A stretch of 64,000 bases of DNA from Porogramme epimiltina (lineage: Eukaryota; Basidiomycota; Agaricomycetes; Polyporales; Polyporaceae): positions 1 to 64,000 of the forward strand of contig FTLJ01000077.1 in the NCBI GenBank assembly GCA_900155495.1, in the 5' to 3' direction. Positions 24,601-36,600 of the stretch are shown here, piece after piece. Both the position numbers and the translations under genes were made by a program. A model generated the notes under the pieces. The model did not search any database and was not told the origin of the DNA. It saw nothing but the letters and a program-made list of their open reading frames with translations. How positions within the stretch are numbered: the first letter of the stretch is position 1; every line of letters begins with the position of its first letter.

Positions 24601-24999
24601 CGGAACATTCTGCTCAAAGCTGACCAGTGGGCACACGGTTCGGATGTCGTCCGCCGCAACTCGCATCATGCCCTCATGTAACTTCTCCCGGTCCAGATCA
24701 AGCGTGGGCGCCGATATGTATCAGATGTAACAGGAATGCAAGAAGCCAAAGGACACACCTTGCGCAACACACCGGGATCTTTGTGATCGATTTCATCTCG
24801 GACTACTCGAACTGAACTGGGCAGTGCGTACTTCGGCTGTCCCCTGTAATACGTCAGCTCCTGAGCTGAACACAAATTCGACTCTGTAGGAGCAAGACAA
24901 GCATCCAGTGCCAGCCGAGTCAGAGTCTCCGAGCCTCCCGGGCCAGACGGTGAGACCAAGCCGCGATGCGGACATCGTTGCGGTATATTACTTACCCAT
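20947..24999 (-). other. Minus-strand spliced locus, unit 4, with a unique 3' end
   Basis: Start ATGG at 24996-24999 with a GTAAGT donor; exon 2 is open (MESNLCSAQELTYYRGQPKY). The next conserved acceptor (AAG before AGAAGTTACATGA in the sisters) is changed to GGG here. The middle part carries introns at about 22550-22620 and 23185-23235 with good GT..AG ends. Unlike every other unit, the 3' end runs into about 0.8 kb of unit-specific sequence with a coherent coding end, listed separately. This may be the copy closest to a working gene, or a fusion with foreign sequence. Confidence 0.5.
21005..21591 (-). CDS. Unit-4-specific coding end, three exons in frame, unknown protein (partial)
   Basis: On the minus strand, exons 21520-21591, 21148-21392 and 21005-21037 join in frame. 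The first gives GFGVAELQALEACASPQYPN and LLVA; the second begins ARDVGTTVLFPSLGTG, continues with TDLCVPVRR and VDGNCITLGRAALRVE; the third ends LSNPEATESI before a TGA. Introns of 127 nt (GTATGT..CATAG) and 110 nt (GTAAGG..TTCAG) have good ends. An acceptor-like CTCCGGGTACAG stands just before the first exon, so at least one upstream exon is expected. The composition, with few biased runs, looks more like real coding sequence than the GC-rich shadow frames around it. I do not recognise the family. A 3' stop and missing 5' end make it a partial gene. Confidence 0.55.
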
Positions 25000-25524
25000 T
25001 ATATATGCTCAACTCTCACGTCGTTCTAGAAGGTCGCATCCTCCCGCAACACTTGTCAGAACATGCAATTGTGTGACAATCGTGCATGTACACCATCCTA
25101 TAAACAGGACCAACACACCGGGCGCGACCAGTGGGCCCGCTTCATTCGATGATGTCTGGATCAGCTCAGGGTTAGCAATTCCTATTGAGATACAGGCTCG
25201 ATGCCTGTCGCGGCACCGCATCCTATATGTATGCGTAGATGGAGTGAACATGCCAACAGAGTCTGCATCATCGCATCATGGAGATCGCACTCGTACTACC
25301 GCAACTAGTCAACCAGGGGATCCACCATTCAGCACTCCATATTGTACATTCGACGATCCCCAAGATCTCGAACACGAACAGCTCCGGGCTCAGACAGCAA
25401 CTCGGTAGGCGCGTTAATCAAGGTCACTCTACATATCCCAATTAACCGTCAGCCGCGGGATATATAAACTACTGCAACGGATTAAACTCCCTCACCACCC
25501 CGTCACACTCACTCACTCCTCACC
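25000..25524. promoter_or_regulatory. Divergent promoter, unit 4
   Basis: TATATAAA at 25461-25468 and the CTATAAACAGGACCAACA block near 25098. Confidence 0.6.
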
Positions 25525-27341
25525 ATGTCTAGTGACCCCGCTGCAGCCGACGACGGCACCACCATCGTTGCTTTATTCGATAATTTGTAAGTAGCACAGC
25601 TGATTCCGCGTACCGTCCCTGCCCCTCTAACAATACTCTCTCGTAGCCTTGTAGCAAACTATGTCATCCTCGCAACGTCGGGTCAATGATCAGTTTCATC
25701 TCTCACATACAAGGCACAGTGCTGATAGCCGCACCCTCCCAGTACTCATCTTCTTCGACCACCTCATCACCGCCGACCGCGAAATCGACCTCTTCTGGAA
25801 GCACAAGTTCTCAATCCCAGCTTCCCTCTTCCTCACAAATAGATACCTCATGCTCGTGTTCTCTGCACTCGTTCTGGTAGGCCCCTTAGATAGGTCCTTG
25901 AGTGCTGAGGTAAGTCAGGGTGACTCCCATGCCGGTGATTCCGACATCTGGGCTGACATCTTCGCACCTCGCTAGGTGTGAGTTATGTCCCTCCCGGATA
26001 CTTGTTGATCCAGGAGATGACAATACATGCTCCAGGTGCAATGGGATACAATGGGCATATCAGGTGGCGAATCACGCCACATTCATACCACCAGCAGGTA
26101 GGCGACGCTTGAACTCACGCTCTGCGAGTCATTCTACTGAAAACCAGCTATCTAGTGTTCTCTGCAATGCGAGCAAATGCTGTGACCAGATCTAAGGCGT
26201 TCTCCGCACTCATCTTTCTCCTTTCTCTCGGTCCTGTCGCCGTAAACGTCGTGCGTGTCCGTCGTTGTCTTGGGGAATTTACTCCCACTCACGATGTGGT
26301 TTTCACACGCTGACAGGCTCGAGATGGACTTGGATGGAGCGGATATGTCGACCCGGTGTTTGGCTGCGGGGCGCTGGTGTTCACACCTTCAGAGCAGGTG
26401 TATATTGTGTGAGCTCGTCGTCCTATCAGTCGTTGCAGGTGTGAACTCATGCGTCTTCATCAATCATAGCTGTGCGTAAAACGAGCTTTCTCGGTCTTTG
26501 TTACCTAAATTAACGACTAGTTTAGGGCTCGTTGCATCCCGAGGATCCCTGATTGTAGCGGATGCACTCGTCATCGCCGTCACCTGGTGGAAACTATTTC
26601 GCGACACCTCTCCGAGGAATGCATTCCTCATGCGTCGCCACGTGAAATTGGCGGACGTGTTCTTGCGTGATGGTGAGCATCTGATAGCTTTTCGCGACTG
26701 TGAAACGAACTGACTCGGACGTGATAGGAACGATCTATTTTGTGTATGTTCATTCACATTTCATGAGCGTTGCATCTTGTGAAGTCGATTATGTGAAACT
26801 CACGCATATCGCAGATTGCTTCTGATACTGAATGTTTTGGACCTGATATTTTCCTTCACCTCAGTGAGCTTTTCTTGTAGTTCACACCACATTCGGGAGC
26901 CGTCGACAAATTCTCCTATGCAGGTATTCATTCAGGGCGGGACGAGTGGCAGTAGTAGCAGCTATATCCTCAATTTCACTGCACCGTACGCCGCCGTTCC
27001 CTCCTCCATGGGTTCTGCAGTGCTGACCACATCTTTCTACTATATTCGCATATTGCTATCACAGACTCACAGCAATCCTTGTCTCCCGCTTCCTCATCAA
27101 CCTCCAGGAAGCAAACCTCCGGTCCGTCAAGGTCGACTCCGACGACCCAGCATACATCTCGTCTCACTCTGAGAACTCCCTCCCGAGCTTCGTCGCCGCC
27201 CCTGGCGCTACCGGGCCTGTTTTGGAATCGAGAGTAGAACATCATACACAAGCTGGAGTGGTGGACAACGGGGAGATAGGTGGGGCCAATGAGGTGGAAG
27301 ACGAGACGCTGGGAATGGAAATACCACATGTTGAGGTGTAG
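25525..27341 (+). CDS. DUF6533 seven-transmembrane protein, copy 4, one acceptor lost
   Basis: Full set of exons with 2-nt exons at 25976-25977 (GT) and 26470-26471 (CT). The intron after the first micro-exon normally ends in AATAG; here it reads AATAC, so that acceptor is dead. The next AG (end of CTCCAG, 9 nt downstream) gives an in-frame product lacking three residues, so a CSRC-like motif is reduced to one cysteine (VCNG). The last-loop exon begins with V instead of I (VFIQGGTSGSSSS), and the loop is the most serine-rich of the set. The tail ends HVEV at TAG. Probably functional, but splicing needs RNA data. Confidence 0.82.
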
Positions 27342-27739
27342 GTGTAGGTCACGCCTAGTCCGTTTTCTTGTTTCCTTCTGCTTGTATTCTTGTGTCATGG
27401 CGTCAGCGTTCCTGTTTGACGGATAGCGCTCTTCTTGGAGTCCGAGGCCTCTTCTTGTAAATTCTGCTGTGTCGTTGAATATTTATTGAACATTTTTCTT
27501 GCACACTGGAGGGATCGCTGGCACGAGGCTCCTTTGAGACTAACCAGTCGCAGCTAGTCACCACCTCAGACTCTGCTCAGGAGAAGCCCCGAGAAACTCA
27601 AAGTTTAATCATGAGGTGTAGGCCCAAGGTGCCACCTGTCAAGCCGCGCCTCCATATATCTTGTGATATAATTCTTTCACCCACGATAATCTGCATGTCT
27701 GGAAGGAATGGGAGAGGTCTAGTCGGCCCAGGTGGTGGA
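27342..27739. other. Convergent spacer, unit 4 to 5
   Basis: Standard spacer with the A/T-rich TATTTATTGAAC block; no gene seen. Confidence 0.5.
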
Positions 27740-30700
27740 TCATGCCACCGGTTCCGGCCGCCGCGAGCTTTGTGGGGCCCGCATTCCAGGCATACTTAAG
27801 CGCTCATGCCGCACGCTCAGCCAGCCGCGGCGTGCGTTCTCTTGTAGCATACCTTCAACATTAACTGCAAGCACACTAGACTTTCGTTCAGTTTCTCCCT
27901 TCGGAGTTCTCGACATCTGGGCACGCCAAGAGGCGGCGTTGGGCCGCCAGAGGGGGCGAGGGAACGGCAGGGGCTGATCCGAGAAGATGATGGGCTGACG
28001 GAGTACTTGCATCCTGCGAGCGATCGGGGCTGACAGCCTGTGACAATGGGCATAGATGCATATCGGGAGTGCGCTGCTGCCCTGGGAGGGGCGGATTGCT
28101 GAAAAGCGCGGGGTTCTGGAGACGAGCGAATCGGCGGTGAGTGAGAGCAGAGGGCGGCAGCCTTGTTAGACGGAGAAGCGTCGGGCACCGGAGGGCCTCC
28201 GCCGAGTAGTCCCGCGCAGGGCCCGTACTAGCCCCTAGTCTTCTTTTCCCGTGCTTGTCCGAGTGCGGAAAGGGGACACTCGCTTTCGTGTGCCGGGTAG
28301 TCCACGTTCTCCTCTTGAAAAGCAAGGCCGAAATCGCAGCGAACATTCACACGGTCCAGCAGATACGTCATAAATTGGCTCTGACCGTGCATAGATTGAG
28401 CCCCGCGGGCAGCTAATGAAATGAAACGTGCAAGTACAGTCCTGCCCCAGACCGCGCAACTGTGCACCCGAGCACGACACGCCGCTGCCCGTATCCTGAG
28501 AAACACAGTTCAGTCCAAGAGAAGCTACCGCAAGAATCTGAGAAGGAAACACACCTGTCGGGAATAACATACACACGGCTCAACGGATCCTGCGCCTACT
28601 GTAACCCGGTTGGACTCTGGGAAAAATATTGGCGCAGACGTGCGCCGAGTCCTATGGGGACCGCCTACGTCTTCAAGTTCACTAAATAACCTGCAAAATA
28701 GCACACATTAAGGCGAAGCGGGGAGAGAGAAGCGACCGCACGTACCTAACCACCCAGCATCTCCGTTGACGGAGATGTGTACATAACAGAGAGCGCGACA
28801 TCCTCGACGAATCCGGTGCGAGGCTAAGCTCCATGCGTAGCACTTGCATATACGGGTTGAGCCGATTGGCGATGTTGAACTCCATTGCACCGTCTTCAAG
28901 TCATACTACGTCTTGCAGGAGGCACCCGCGAATATGAGCATGGCGCCTCGATAGAAAACATAACACGAAGGAGTACTCACCAGCACGCACGGCGCATCAT
29001 TGTGGCACAAACGCGAAGCACCCAACGAACGGATTCTCTGCTTCACAGAGAAGAGATCCATGTGTGGCGATATCGTTGGGAATGTTTGACAACGCCCTCC
29101 ATGCCCAGCGCGCCCTCGTAACGCGGGCACTTCGTGCCTCCCGAGACGTCTGGATGCCGGCGGCGGGCGCGGGCGATTGTACCGTGTCCCTCTGCTCTAC
29201 CTTGGCCTCCGTCGGTGCTCAGATCGATATCCGGATGCGCGTCGCGCGATAAGACGAAGCGCGCATTTCGGAGCGGGATCGCAGTGCGCTGGGTCGGGAC
29301 ACGGGCTTCCGCCGGTATACGGGAGGTGCGAGTGGGAGGGCAAGACGGGGACAAGGGCACCGATGCCGACGCTTGGAGAGGGAAGGGAATGGTGTATGGT
29401 GGAACGGCGGCTGCTGGAGAGCGCAGTGCGCCCTCCCGTTGACGAAGTCGGGCGCGTTTGGGTCGAAGGAGAGATAGATTATGCGGCGATGGGCGGGCGG
29501 GGGGCCGGGCTGTTCTTCCAGCGAAGGACTTCCCAGCTGCGCGACCTGGACGCTGCTGTTGAGGGGAAATGCGTGCACCAAGCAAGAGAATACACACCTG
29601 TACCAGGATAGGGCCACTGTATTCCCACCGCGCGCTCTCCATCTATCACGAACAAGTGTCCTGCACTTCCCACATCCAGTCAACCCTCTCACTCGTGACA
29701 TCCCCGCCAAAGCCGTTCTGCCTTCCATAAAACCAGATTTTGGGAGAGCGTTGGGAAGATTGTAGCATTGAGGGACCCTTCAGGTCCGCGTCGGTGCGCA
29801 TCTCTCTTCTGCGGACCGGATCGTGTTCGTAGTGCCCCATGCCACATGCGGGGAGATCACAACTGTGCGCGTTCGGGCCTACGTAGGCAGAGAATTCTTG
29901 CAGTTGAGGCGACCGCGGGAACGAGACGCATCACCGTTGTGGGATTGGTGAGAGGGTGGACGTTTGCGGTAATGTAGTGCCTCGGTTGGTGTGCGCCTAC
30001 GACAAGGAGATGAGATGGTGGTGAGGTGAGGCAGGTGCTGTTAGGGTGGTATGAATAAGAGTGCGGCGTATCGAGCACGCACCTATGGCCATATGCTCAT
30101 GTGGTCTGCGTAACACAGGATGCGGTGGACTACGACGTGGATACGCCCCTGAGAGGCTGGTGGAGGACGGGGCTGAGGCCGGACATGTGCATCCCGAGAT
30201 CGAAAGCCGTTGGGGTGGTCGCTTGGGACAGGGGTGTTGCTACTGCAAGAATAGGGCGGATAAGATTGGCCGAGCAAGACGAGCAGAGTGGATGCACAGA
30301 GAGCAGAGGAGCATGAGGCACGGACTCCTCGGCGGCCTCGGCACACGCCGCAACAAGGCGCACATGCCTAAAGAGAGCTCGGCGTCACGCAGCAGAGCGC
30401 GCGTCGATTCCGGCGATAGCCCATCTAGTACCGTCATTCGGCGGGCAGTAGGCCCATTCAGAAGTGGACCGATCGCCGGAGTGGGGCCCTTGCGCGCTCT
30501 CTGACCTGCCCCATCTCCCGTACCGCCTCCACAGTGCGGACCCGACGAATGATCTTCCGTGGCCTGAGTCGGTCGCCTGAGGTGCACGCAGCCGAGCTGC
30601 AGCCGCCTAATCTTCGGAGACGTCTGAACGTCCTCAACTGACCAGCCACACCGACTGTAGAATCATCCTGGCTGAGATACCGTAGCCCAACATGTCATTT

Positions 30701-31272
30701 CGAAGCCCTCCGCAACGACTGACACAAAGTGGAACAAAGCCGACATCGTTCAACAGTGTACCCGCCTCCGGTGCGTGCTCAAGTTCGTCCGTCACAACCC
30801 GCACATCATTCCCCATTGTTTCCCGGCACACAAATGCAACCCTTCGCTGATGATTCTAGTGCATATACTTGGCAGGGTCCACATTGGACATAGGCAGTCT
30901 AACATCACGGACGACCTCGGCGGGCCCGTTACAGCCGCGGCGCGAATAGCCTCATATAACTTCTCTTGGTCCAGGTCAAGCGTGGGTGCCGATATGTATC
31001 AGATGTAATGGAAATGCAAGAAACCACAAGACACATTCCCGCAACACACCTGGATCTTTGTGATCGATTTCCATCTCGGACCACTCGAACTGAACCGGGT
31101 AGTGCGCTACGTCGGCTGTCCCCTTTAATACGTCAAATTCTGAGCTGAACAGAAATTCGTTTCTGCAGGAGCAAGACAAGCATCCAGCCCAGTCAGAATC
31201 TCCGAGCCTCCCGGGCCAGATGGTGAGATCAAGCCGCGATGCGGACATCGTTGCGGTATATTCCTTACCCAT
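27740..31272 (-). pseudogene. Minus-strand spliced locus, unit 5 (probably dead)
   Basis: ATGG with a GTAAGG donor is present at the right end (ATG 31270-31272), but exon 2 meets a stop (TAA) after NLTY. A different frame (GTADVAHYPVQFEW to DHKDP) opens because of single-base indels. About 115 bp present in the sisters between the ACATCACGG block and the GCCTCATATAAC block is missing near 30930. The 3' portion retains the conserved NVEG and QENARRGWLS stretch. Confidence 0.5.
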
Positions 31273-31752
31273 TATATATGCTCAACTCTCACATCGTTCT
31301 AGAAGGTCGCATCCTCCCGCCACACTTGTCAGAACATGCAATTGTGAGACACTCTTGCATGCACACCACTCCGATATAAACAGGACCAACACACCGGGCG
31401 CGACTCGGCCCGCTTCATTCGATGATGTCTGTCTGTCGCGGCGCCGTATCCTATATGTATGTGTAGATGGAGTGGACATGCCAACAGAGTTTGCATCATC
31501 CCATCATGGAGATCCCGCTCGCACTACCACAACTAGTCAGCCAGGGGATCCACCATTCAGCATCTCCATCTTGTACATTCGCAAATTCACAGGATCTCGA
31601 ACGCGAACAGCTCCGGGCTCAGACAGCAACTCAGTAGGCGCATTAATCGACATCAGTCTACATGTCCCTATTGTCCGTAGGTCGCGGATATATAAACTCC
31701 CGCCATAGCATAAACTCCCTCACGACCCCGTCACACTCACTCACTGCTCACC
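31273..31752. promoter_or_regulatory. Divergent promoter, unit 5 (shorter)
   Basis: TATATAAA at 31689-31696. The stretch carrying CAGCTCAGGGTTAGCAATTCC in other units is missing here (after about 31430), making this promoter roughly 45-50 bp shorter. Confidence 0.6.
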
Positions 31753-33526
31753 ATGTCTAGTGACCCCGCCGCAACCATCGACGGCACCGCCATCGCTGCT
31801 TTATTCGACAATTTGTAAGTAGCACGGCTGCTTCTCCGTACCATCCATTCCACTCTAACGATACGCTGTCCCAGCCTTGTAGATGATTATGCCACCATCG
31901 CAGCGTCAGGTCAATGATCAGTCTCATCCCTCATATCGCCGGCACGATGCTGACACCCGCGTCCTCCCAGTACTCATCTTCTACGAGCACCTCATCACCG
32001 CCGACCGCGAAATCGACCTCTTCTGGAAGCACAAGTTCTCTCTCCCAGCTGCCCTCTTCCTCACAGATAGATACCTCATATTCGTGTTCTCTGCACTCAA
32101 TCTGGTGGGTAACTTCGATAGATCCGTGAGTGCTGGAGTAAGTCAGGCTGACTCCCATGCCGGCGATTCCATCTGGGCTGACATCTTCCCACCTCCTTAG
32201 GTGTGGGTTACTCTCCTCCCAGCCACTTGTTGATCCAAGAGATGACAATAGATGTTCCAGGTGCAATGGGATAGTATGGACAAATCAGATTGTGAATATC
32301 ACCGCATTCATACCACCAGCAGGTAAGCGACGCCCGAACTCACCCTCAGAGAGTCTATCTACTGGATCGGCTATCTAGTGTTCTCTGCAATGCGAGCAAT
32401 CGCTCTCACCAGATCTAGAGCATTCTCCGCACTCATCTTTCTCCTCTCTCTCGGTCCTCTCGCCGCAAACGTCGTGCGTGTCCGTCGTTATCTTGGGGAG
32501 TTTACTCGCACTCACGATGTGATTTCCATACGCTGACAGGCTCCGCTTGGACTTGGGTTCAGCGGATATGTCGACCTGGTATTTGGCTGCCTGGCACTGC
32601 AGTTCACTCCTTCAGAGCAGGTGTATATTGGGTGAGCTCGTCGTCCTATCAGTCGCTGCATGCGTGAACTGATGCGTCTTCATCAATCATAGCTGTACGT
32701 AAAACGAGCTATCTCGGTCTCCGTCACCCAGATTTACGACTAGTTCAGGGACCGTTGCAGCACGAGGATCCCTGATTGTAGCGGATGCACTCGTCATCGC
32801 CGTCACCTGGTCGAAACTATTTCGTGAAACCTCTCCGAGAAAGGCATTTCTCATGCGCCGTCATGTGACACTGGCGGACGTGGTCTTGCGTGATGGTGAG
32901 CATCTGATAGGTTACGGCAAATGGGAAACTGTCTAACTCGGACGTGGTAGGAACGATCTATTTCGTGTATGTTCATTCACATTGCATCTCGTGAAGTCGA
33001 CCGTGTGACGCTCACACATCCCGCAGATTGCTGCTCATACTGAATGTTTTGGACCTGATATTCTGTTTCACCTCAGTGCGTTTTTCCTGTCCTTCACCCT
33101 CAATTCTGGAACCTTCGGCAACTCCTGTGCAGATATTGGTTCAGGACGGGTCGGGTGACAATGCGAGCTATATCACCCGTTTCACTGCACCGTACGCCGC
33201 TGGCATTCTTTCCTTCAGGGGTTCCGCAGCACTCACTGCATTATTCTACTATATTATACTGCTATCACAGCCTCACAGCAATCCTTGTATCTCGCTTCCT
33301 CATCGACCTCCAAGAAGCCAACCTCCGGTCCGTCAAGGTCGACTCCGACGACCCGGCATACATCTCGTCACACTCTGAGAACTCTCTCCCGAGCTTTGTC
33401 GCCGCCCCTGGCGCTACCAGACCTGCTTTGGAATCGAGCCTAGAGCACTCTATAGAAGCTGGAGTGCTGGACAACGGGGAGACGGGGAGACGGGTGAGGC
33501 CGATGGGGTGGAAGATGAGACGCTAG
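31753..33526 (+). CDS. DUF6533 seven-transmembrane protein, copy 5, tail frameshifted
   Basis: Exons are intact through the last membrane segment; 2-nt exons at 32201-32202 (GT) and 32693-32694 (CT, followed by a GTACGT donor). The intron after the first micro-exon begins GTGGGTT rather than GTGAGTT. A 7-bp repeat (GAGACGG, near 33478-33493) shifts the last 20 or so codons, so the acidic tail seen in the other copies is replaced by a basic end (GRRVRPMGWKMRR) stopping at 33526. The loop after VFGC reads LALQFTPSEQ. The core membrane protein should be unaffected, but a C-terminal sorting or signalling role could be changed. Confidence 0.83.
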
Positions 33527-34063
33527 GAGTGGGAATACCATCTGTTGGGGCACAGGTGTAGGCCATGACTAGTCCCTTTAGTCGCATTGTTCTGCTTGTG
33601 TTCTTGAGTCATGGCATCAGCATTCCCGTTTGGCGTCGTATAGTGATATGTATTCTTTTTTTCGCCATAACTAGTCCATTTCGTCGTATCATTCTGCTTG
33701 TGTTCTTGTGTCATGGCATCAGCGTTCCCGTTTGACGTCCGATAGTGATATCCTTCCGAAACCTCATGTTCTAAATTTTGTTGTGTCATTGGATATTGAT
33801 CGAACATTTTCTTGCACACTGGAGGGATCTCTCGCACGAGGTGCCTTTGAGAATAACCAGTCATAGCTAGTCACCACTTGAGACCCTGCTAAGGAGGAGT
33901 CCGATCAGAGACTCAATGTTCAACGTTCAACCATCAGGCGTAGTCCCAAGGTGGCACCTCTGTCAAGCCGCTCCTCCGTACATCTTGTGATATAATGCTT
34001 CCCCCCACCATAATGTGCATGTATGAATGAAATGAGAGAGGTCTAGTCGGCCCAGGTGGTGGA
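33527..34063. repeat. Convergent spacer, unit 5 to 6, with tandem duplication of about 105 bp
   Basis: Two copies of a downstream segment lie side by side (about 33560-33655 and 33663-33755), each holding CATGGCATCAGC and a CCCGTTTG block; the first copy is followed by a T run. Only this unit has the doubling. No gene. Confidence 0.7.
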
Positions 34064-36600
34064 TTATGCCACCGGCTCCGGCCGCCACGAGCTTTGGGGG
34101 GCTCGCATTCCAGGCGTACTCAGGCGCTCACGCGCCAGCCGCGCCGCGCGTTCTCTTGTGGCACGCCTTCGACATTGACCGCGAGCACACTTGACTTTCC
34201 TTCGGTTTCTCCCTTCGGAATTCTCGACATCTGGACACACCGACAGGCAGCGTCAGCCGCCAAAGGGGGGCGAGGGAACGGCAGGGGCTGATCGAAGATG
34301 ATGGGCTGACGGAGTATTTGCATCCTGCGAGTGATCGGGGCTGAAGCGCTGAGGGCTTGTGACAATGGGCAGAGCTGGCAATTAGGAGTGCGCTGCGGCT
34401 CTGGTATTGTTGAAATGCGCGGGGTTCTGGAGACGAGCGAATCGGCGGTGAGTGAGCGCAGAGCGCGGCAGCCTTGGAAGAGGGAGCAGCGCTGGGCACC
34501 AGAGGGCCTCCGCCGGGTGGTCCCGCGCCGGGCCCTTACTAGCCCCTCGTCTTCTTTTCCCGTGCTTGTCTAAGTGCGGAAAGCGGGCCCTCGCTTTCGT
34601 GTACCAGGTAATTCGTGTTCTCCTCTTGCGAAGCAAGGCCGAAACCGCAGTGGGCACTCACACAGCCCAGCAAATAGGTAAACGCATATATAAGCTCTGA
34701 CCGCGCTTGAACTGAGGCCCGTGAGCAGCAAATGTCATGAAACATGTAGGTATAGCCCCGCCCCAGGCCGCGCCACTATGCACCCATACACGACACGCCG
34801 CCGTCCGCATCCTAAGAAACACAGTTTAGTCGAAGAGAAGCTACCGCAAGAACCTGAGAAGGAAACGCACCTGTCGGGAATAGCATACATATGGCCTCAC
34901 GGATCCTGCGCCTACTGAAACGCGGTCGGAATTTGGGATAAATCTTGGTGCAGGGGGGCGAGTCCCATGGGGACCGCTTACGCCTTCAAGTTCACTAAAT
35001 AACCTGCAAAATCGCACACATTAGCGCGACGCGGGGAGAGAAAAGCGACCGCACGTACCAAACCACCCAGCATCTCCGTTGATGGAGATGTGTACATAAC
35101 GGAGAGCGCGACATCCTCGACGAATCCGGTGCGAGGCTAAGCTCCATGCGTAGTACTTGCATATACGGGCTGAGCCGATTGCGGATGTGGAACTTCATTG
35201 CACCGTCTTCAAGTCATACTACGTCGTGCAGGAGGCACCCGTGAATGTAAGCATAGCGCCTCGATGGAAACCACAACACGAAGTGGTACTCACCAGTACA
35301 CACAGCGCACCACTATGGCACAAACGTGAAGCACCCGACGAGCCCATTCCCTGCTTCACAGTTCCAGGCGCACTCAAGCGCTCACGCGCCGCGCGTTCTC
35401 TTGTGACACACCTTCGACATTGACTGCGAGCACACTTGACTTTCGTTCAGTTTCTCCCTTCGGATTTCTCGACATCTGGACACACCGAGAGGCGGCGTAG
35501 GGCCACCAGAGGGGGCGAGGGAACGGCATGGGCTGATCGAAGATGATGGGCTGACGGAGTATTTGCATCCTGCGAGCGATCGGGGCTGACGGCCTGTGAC
35601 AATGGGCAGCGCTGGATATCGGGAGTGCGCTGCGGCTCTAGGAGGTGCGGATTGCTGAAAGGCGGGGGGTTCTGGAGACGAGCGCGGTGAGTGAGAACAG
35701 AGCGCGGCAGCCTTGGAGCAGGAAGAAGCGCTGGGCACCGTAGGGCCTCCGCCGAGTGGTCGCGCAGGGTCCGTACCAGCACCTCATCTTCTTTTCCCGA
35801 TCTTGTCCGAGTGTGGAAAGGGGGCACTCGCTTTCATATGCCGGGTAATTCGCATTCTCCTCTTGAGAAGCAAGGCAGAAACCGCAGCGGGCACTCACAC
35901 CACGCAGCGAATATGTCAACACATATATTGGTTCTAACCGGTCATGGACCGAGCCCCGCGAGCAGCTCATAACATGAAGCATACAAGTACGGCCCTGCCC
36001 CAGACCGCACCACTATGCACCCGAGCATGACCCTCCTCCGCCCGGATTCTGAGAAACACAGTTCAATCAAAGAGAAGCTACCGCGAGAATCGGAAAAGGA
36101 GACACACCTGCCGGGAATAGAATCGCATGCGTACGGCTTAACGGATCCTGCGCCTACTGGAACGCGGTTGGATTTCGGGAGACATCTTGGCGCAGATGGG
36201 CGAGTCCCATGGGAATCACCCACGTCGTCCTGAACTAAGCCACCAAATTGCACACGTTAGAAGGACGCGAGGCGGGAGACAGAAGCGACCAAACGTACAA
36301 AACCACCCAGCAACTCCGTGGACGGAGACGTGGGCAATTCAAGGACGGTGCGAAATCCTCAATGAACCCGGTGCGTAAGCTGCATATGTAACACATGTGT
36401 ATCCGAGCCGAACAGATTGCGGATGCTGAGCGTCATCGCACGGTCTTCAAGTCATGACGTCTTGCTGGGGGCACCCGCGAATATGAGTATAGCGCGTCGA
36501 TGAAAACCACGACACGAAGCGATACGTACCAGAGCACACAGCGTATATGGCGCAATGCCGCCGTTTTCGGCTCCACAGAGGATAGATCCACGGGAGGCGA
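34064..36600. repeat. Internal duplication of the 3' half of the minus locus in unit 6
   Basis: The segment beginning CAGGCGTACTCAGGCGCTCA (about 34110) to about 35360 is followed directly by a second version beginning CAGGCGCACTCAAGCGCTCA (about 35367). The join at about 35360 jumps from CCTGCTTCACAG back to the earlier position. The two copies differ: the first is close to unit 3 (14.4-15.6 kb), the second to unit 9 (54.4-55.6 kb). Confidence 0.85.
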
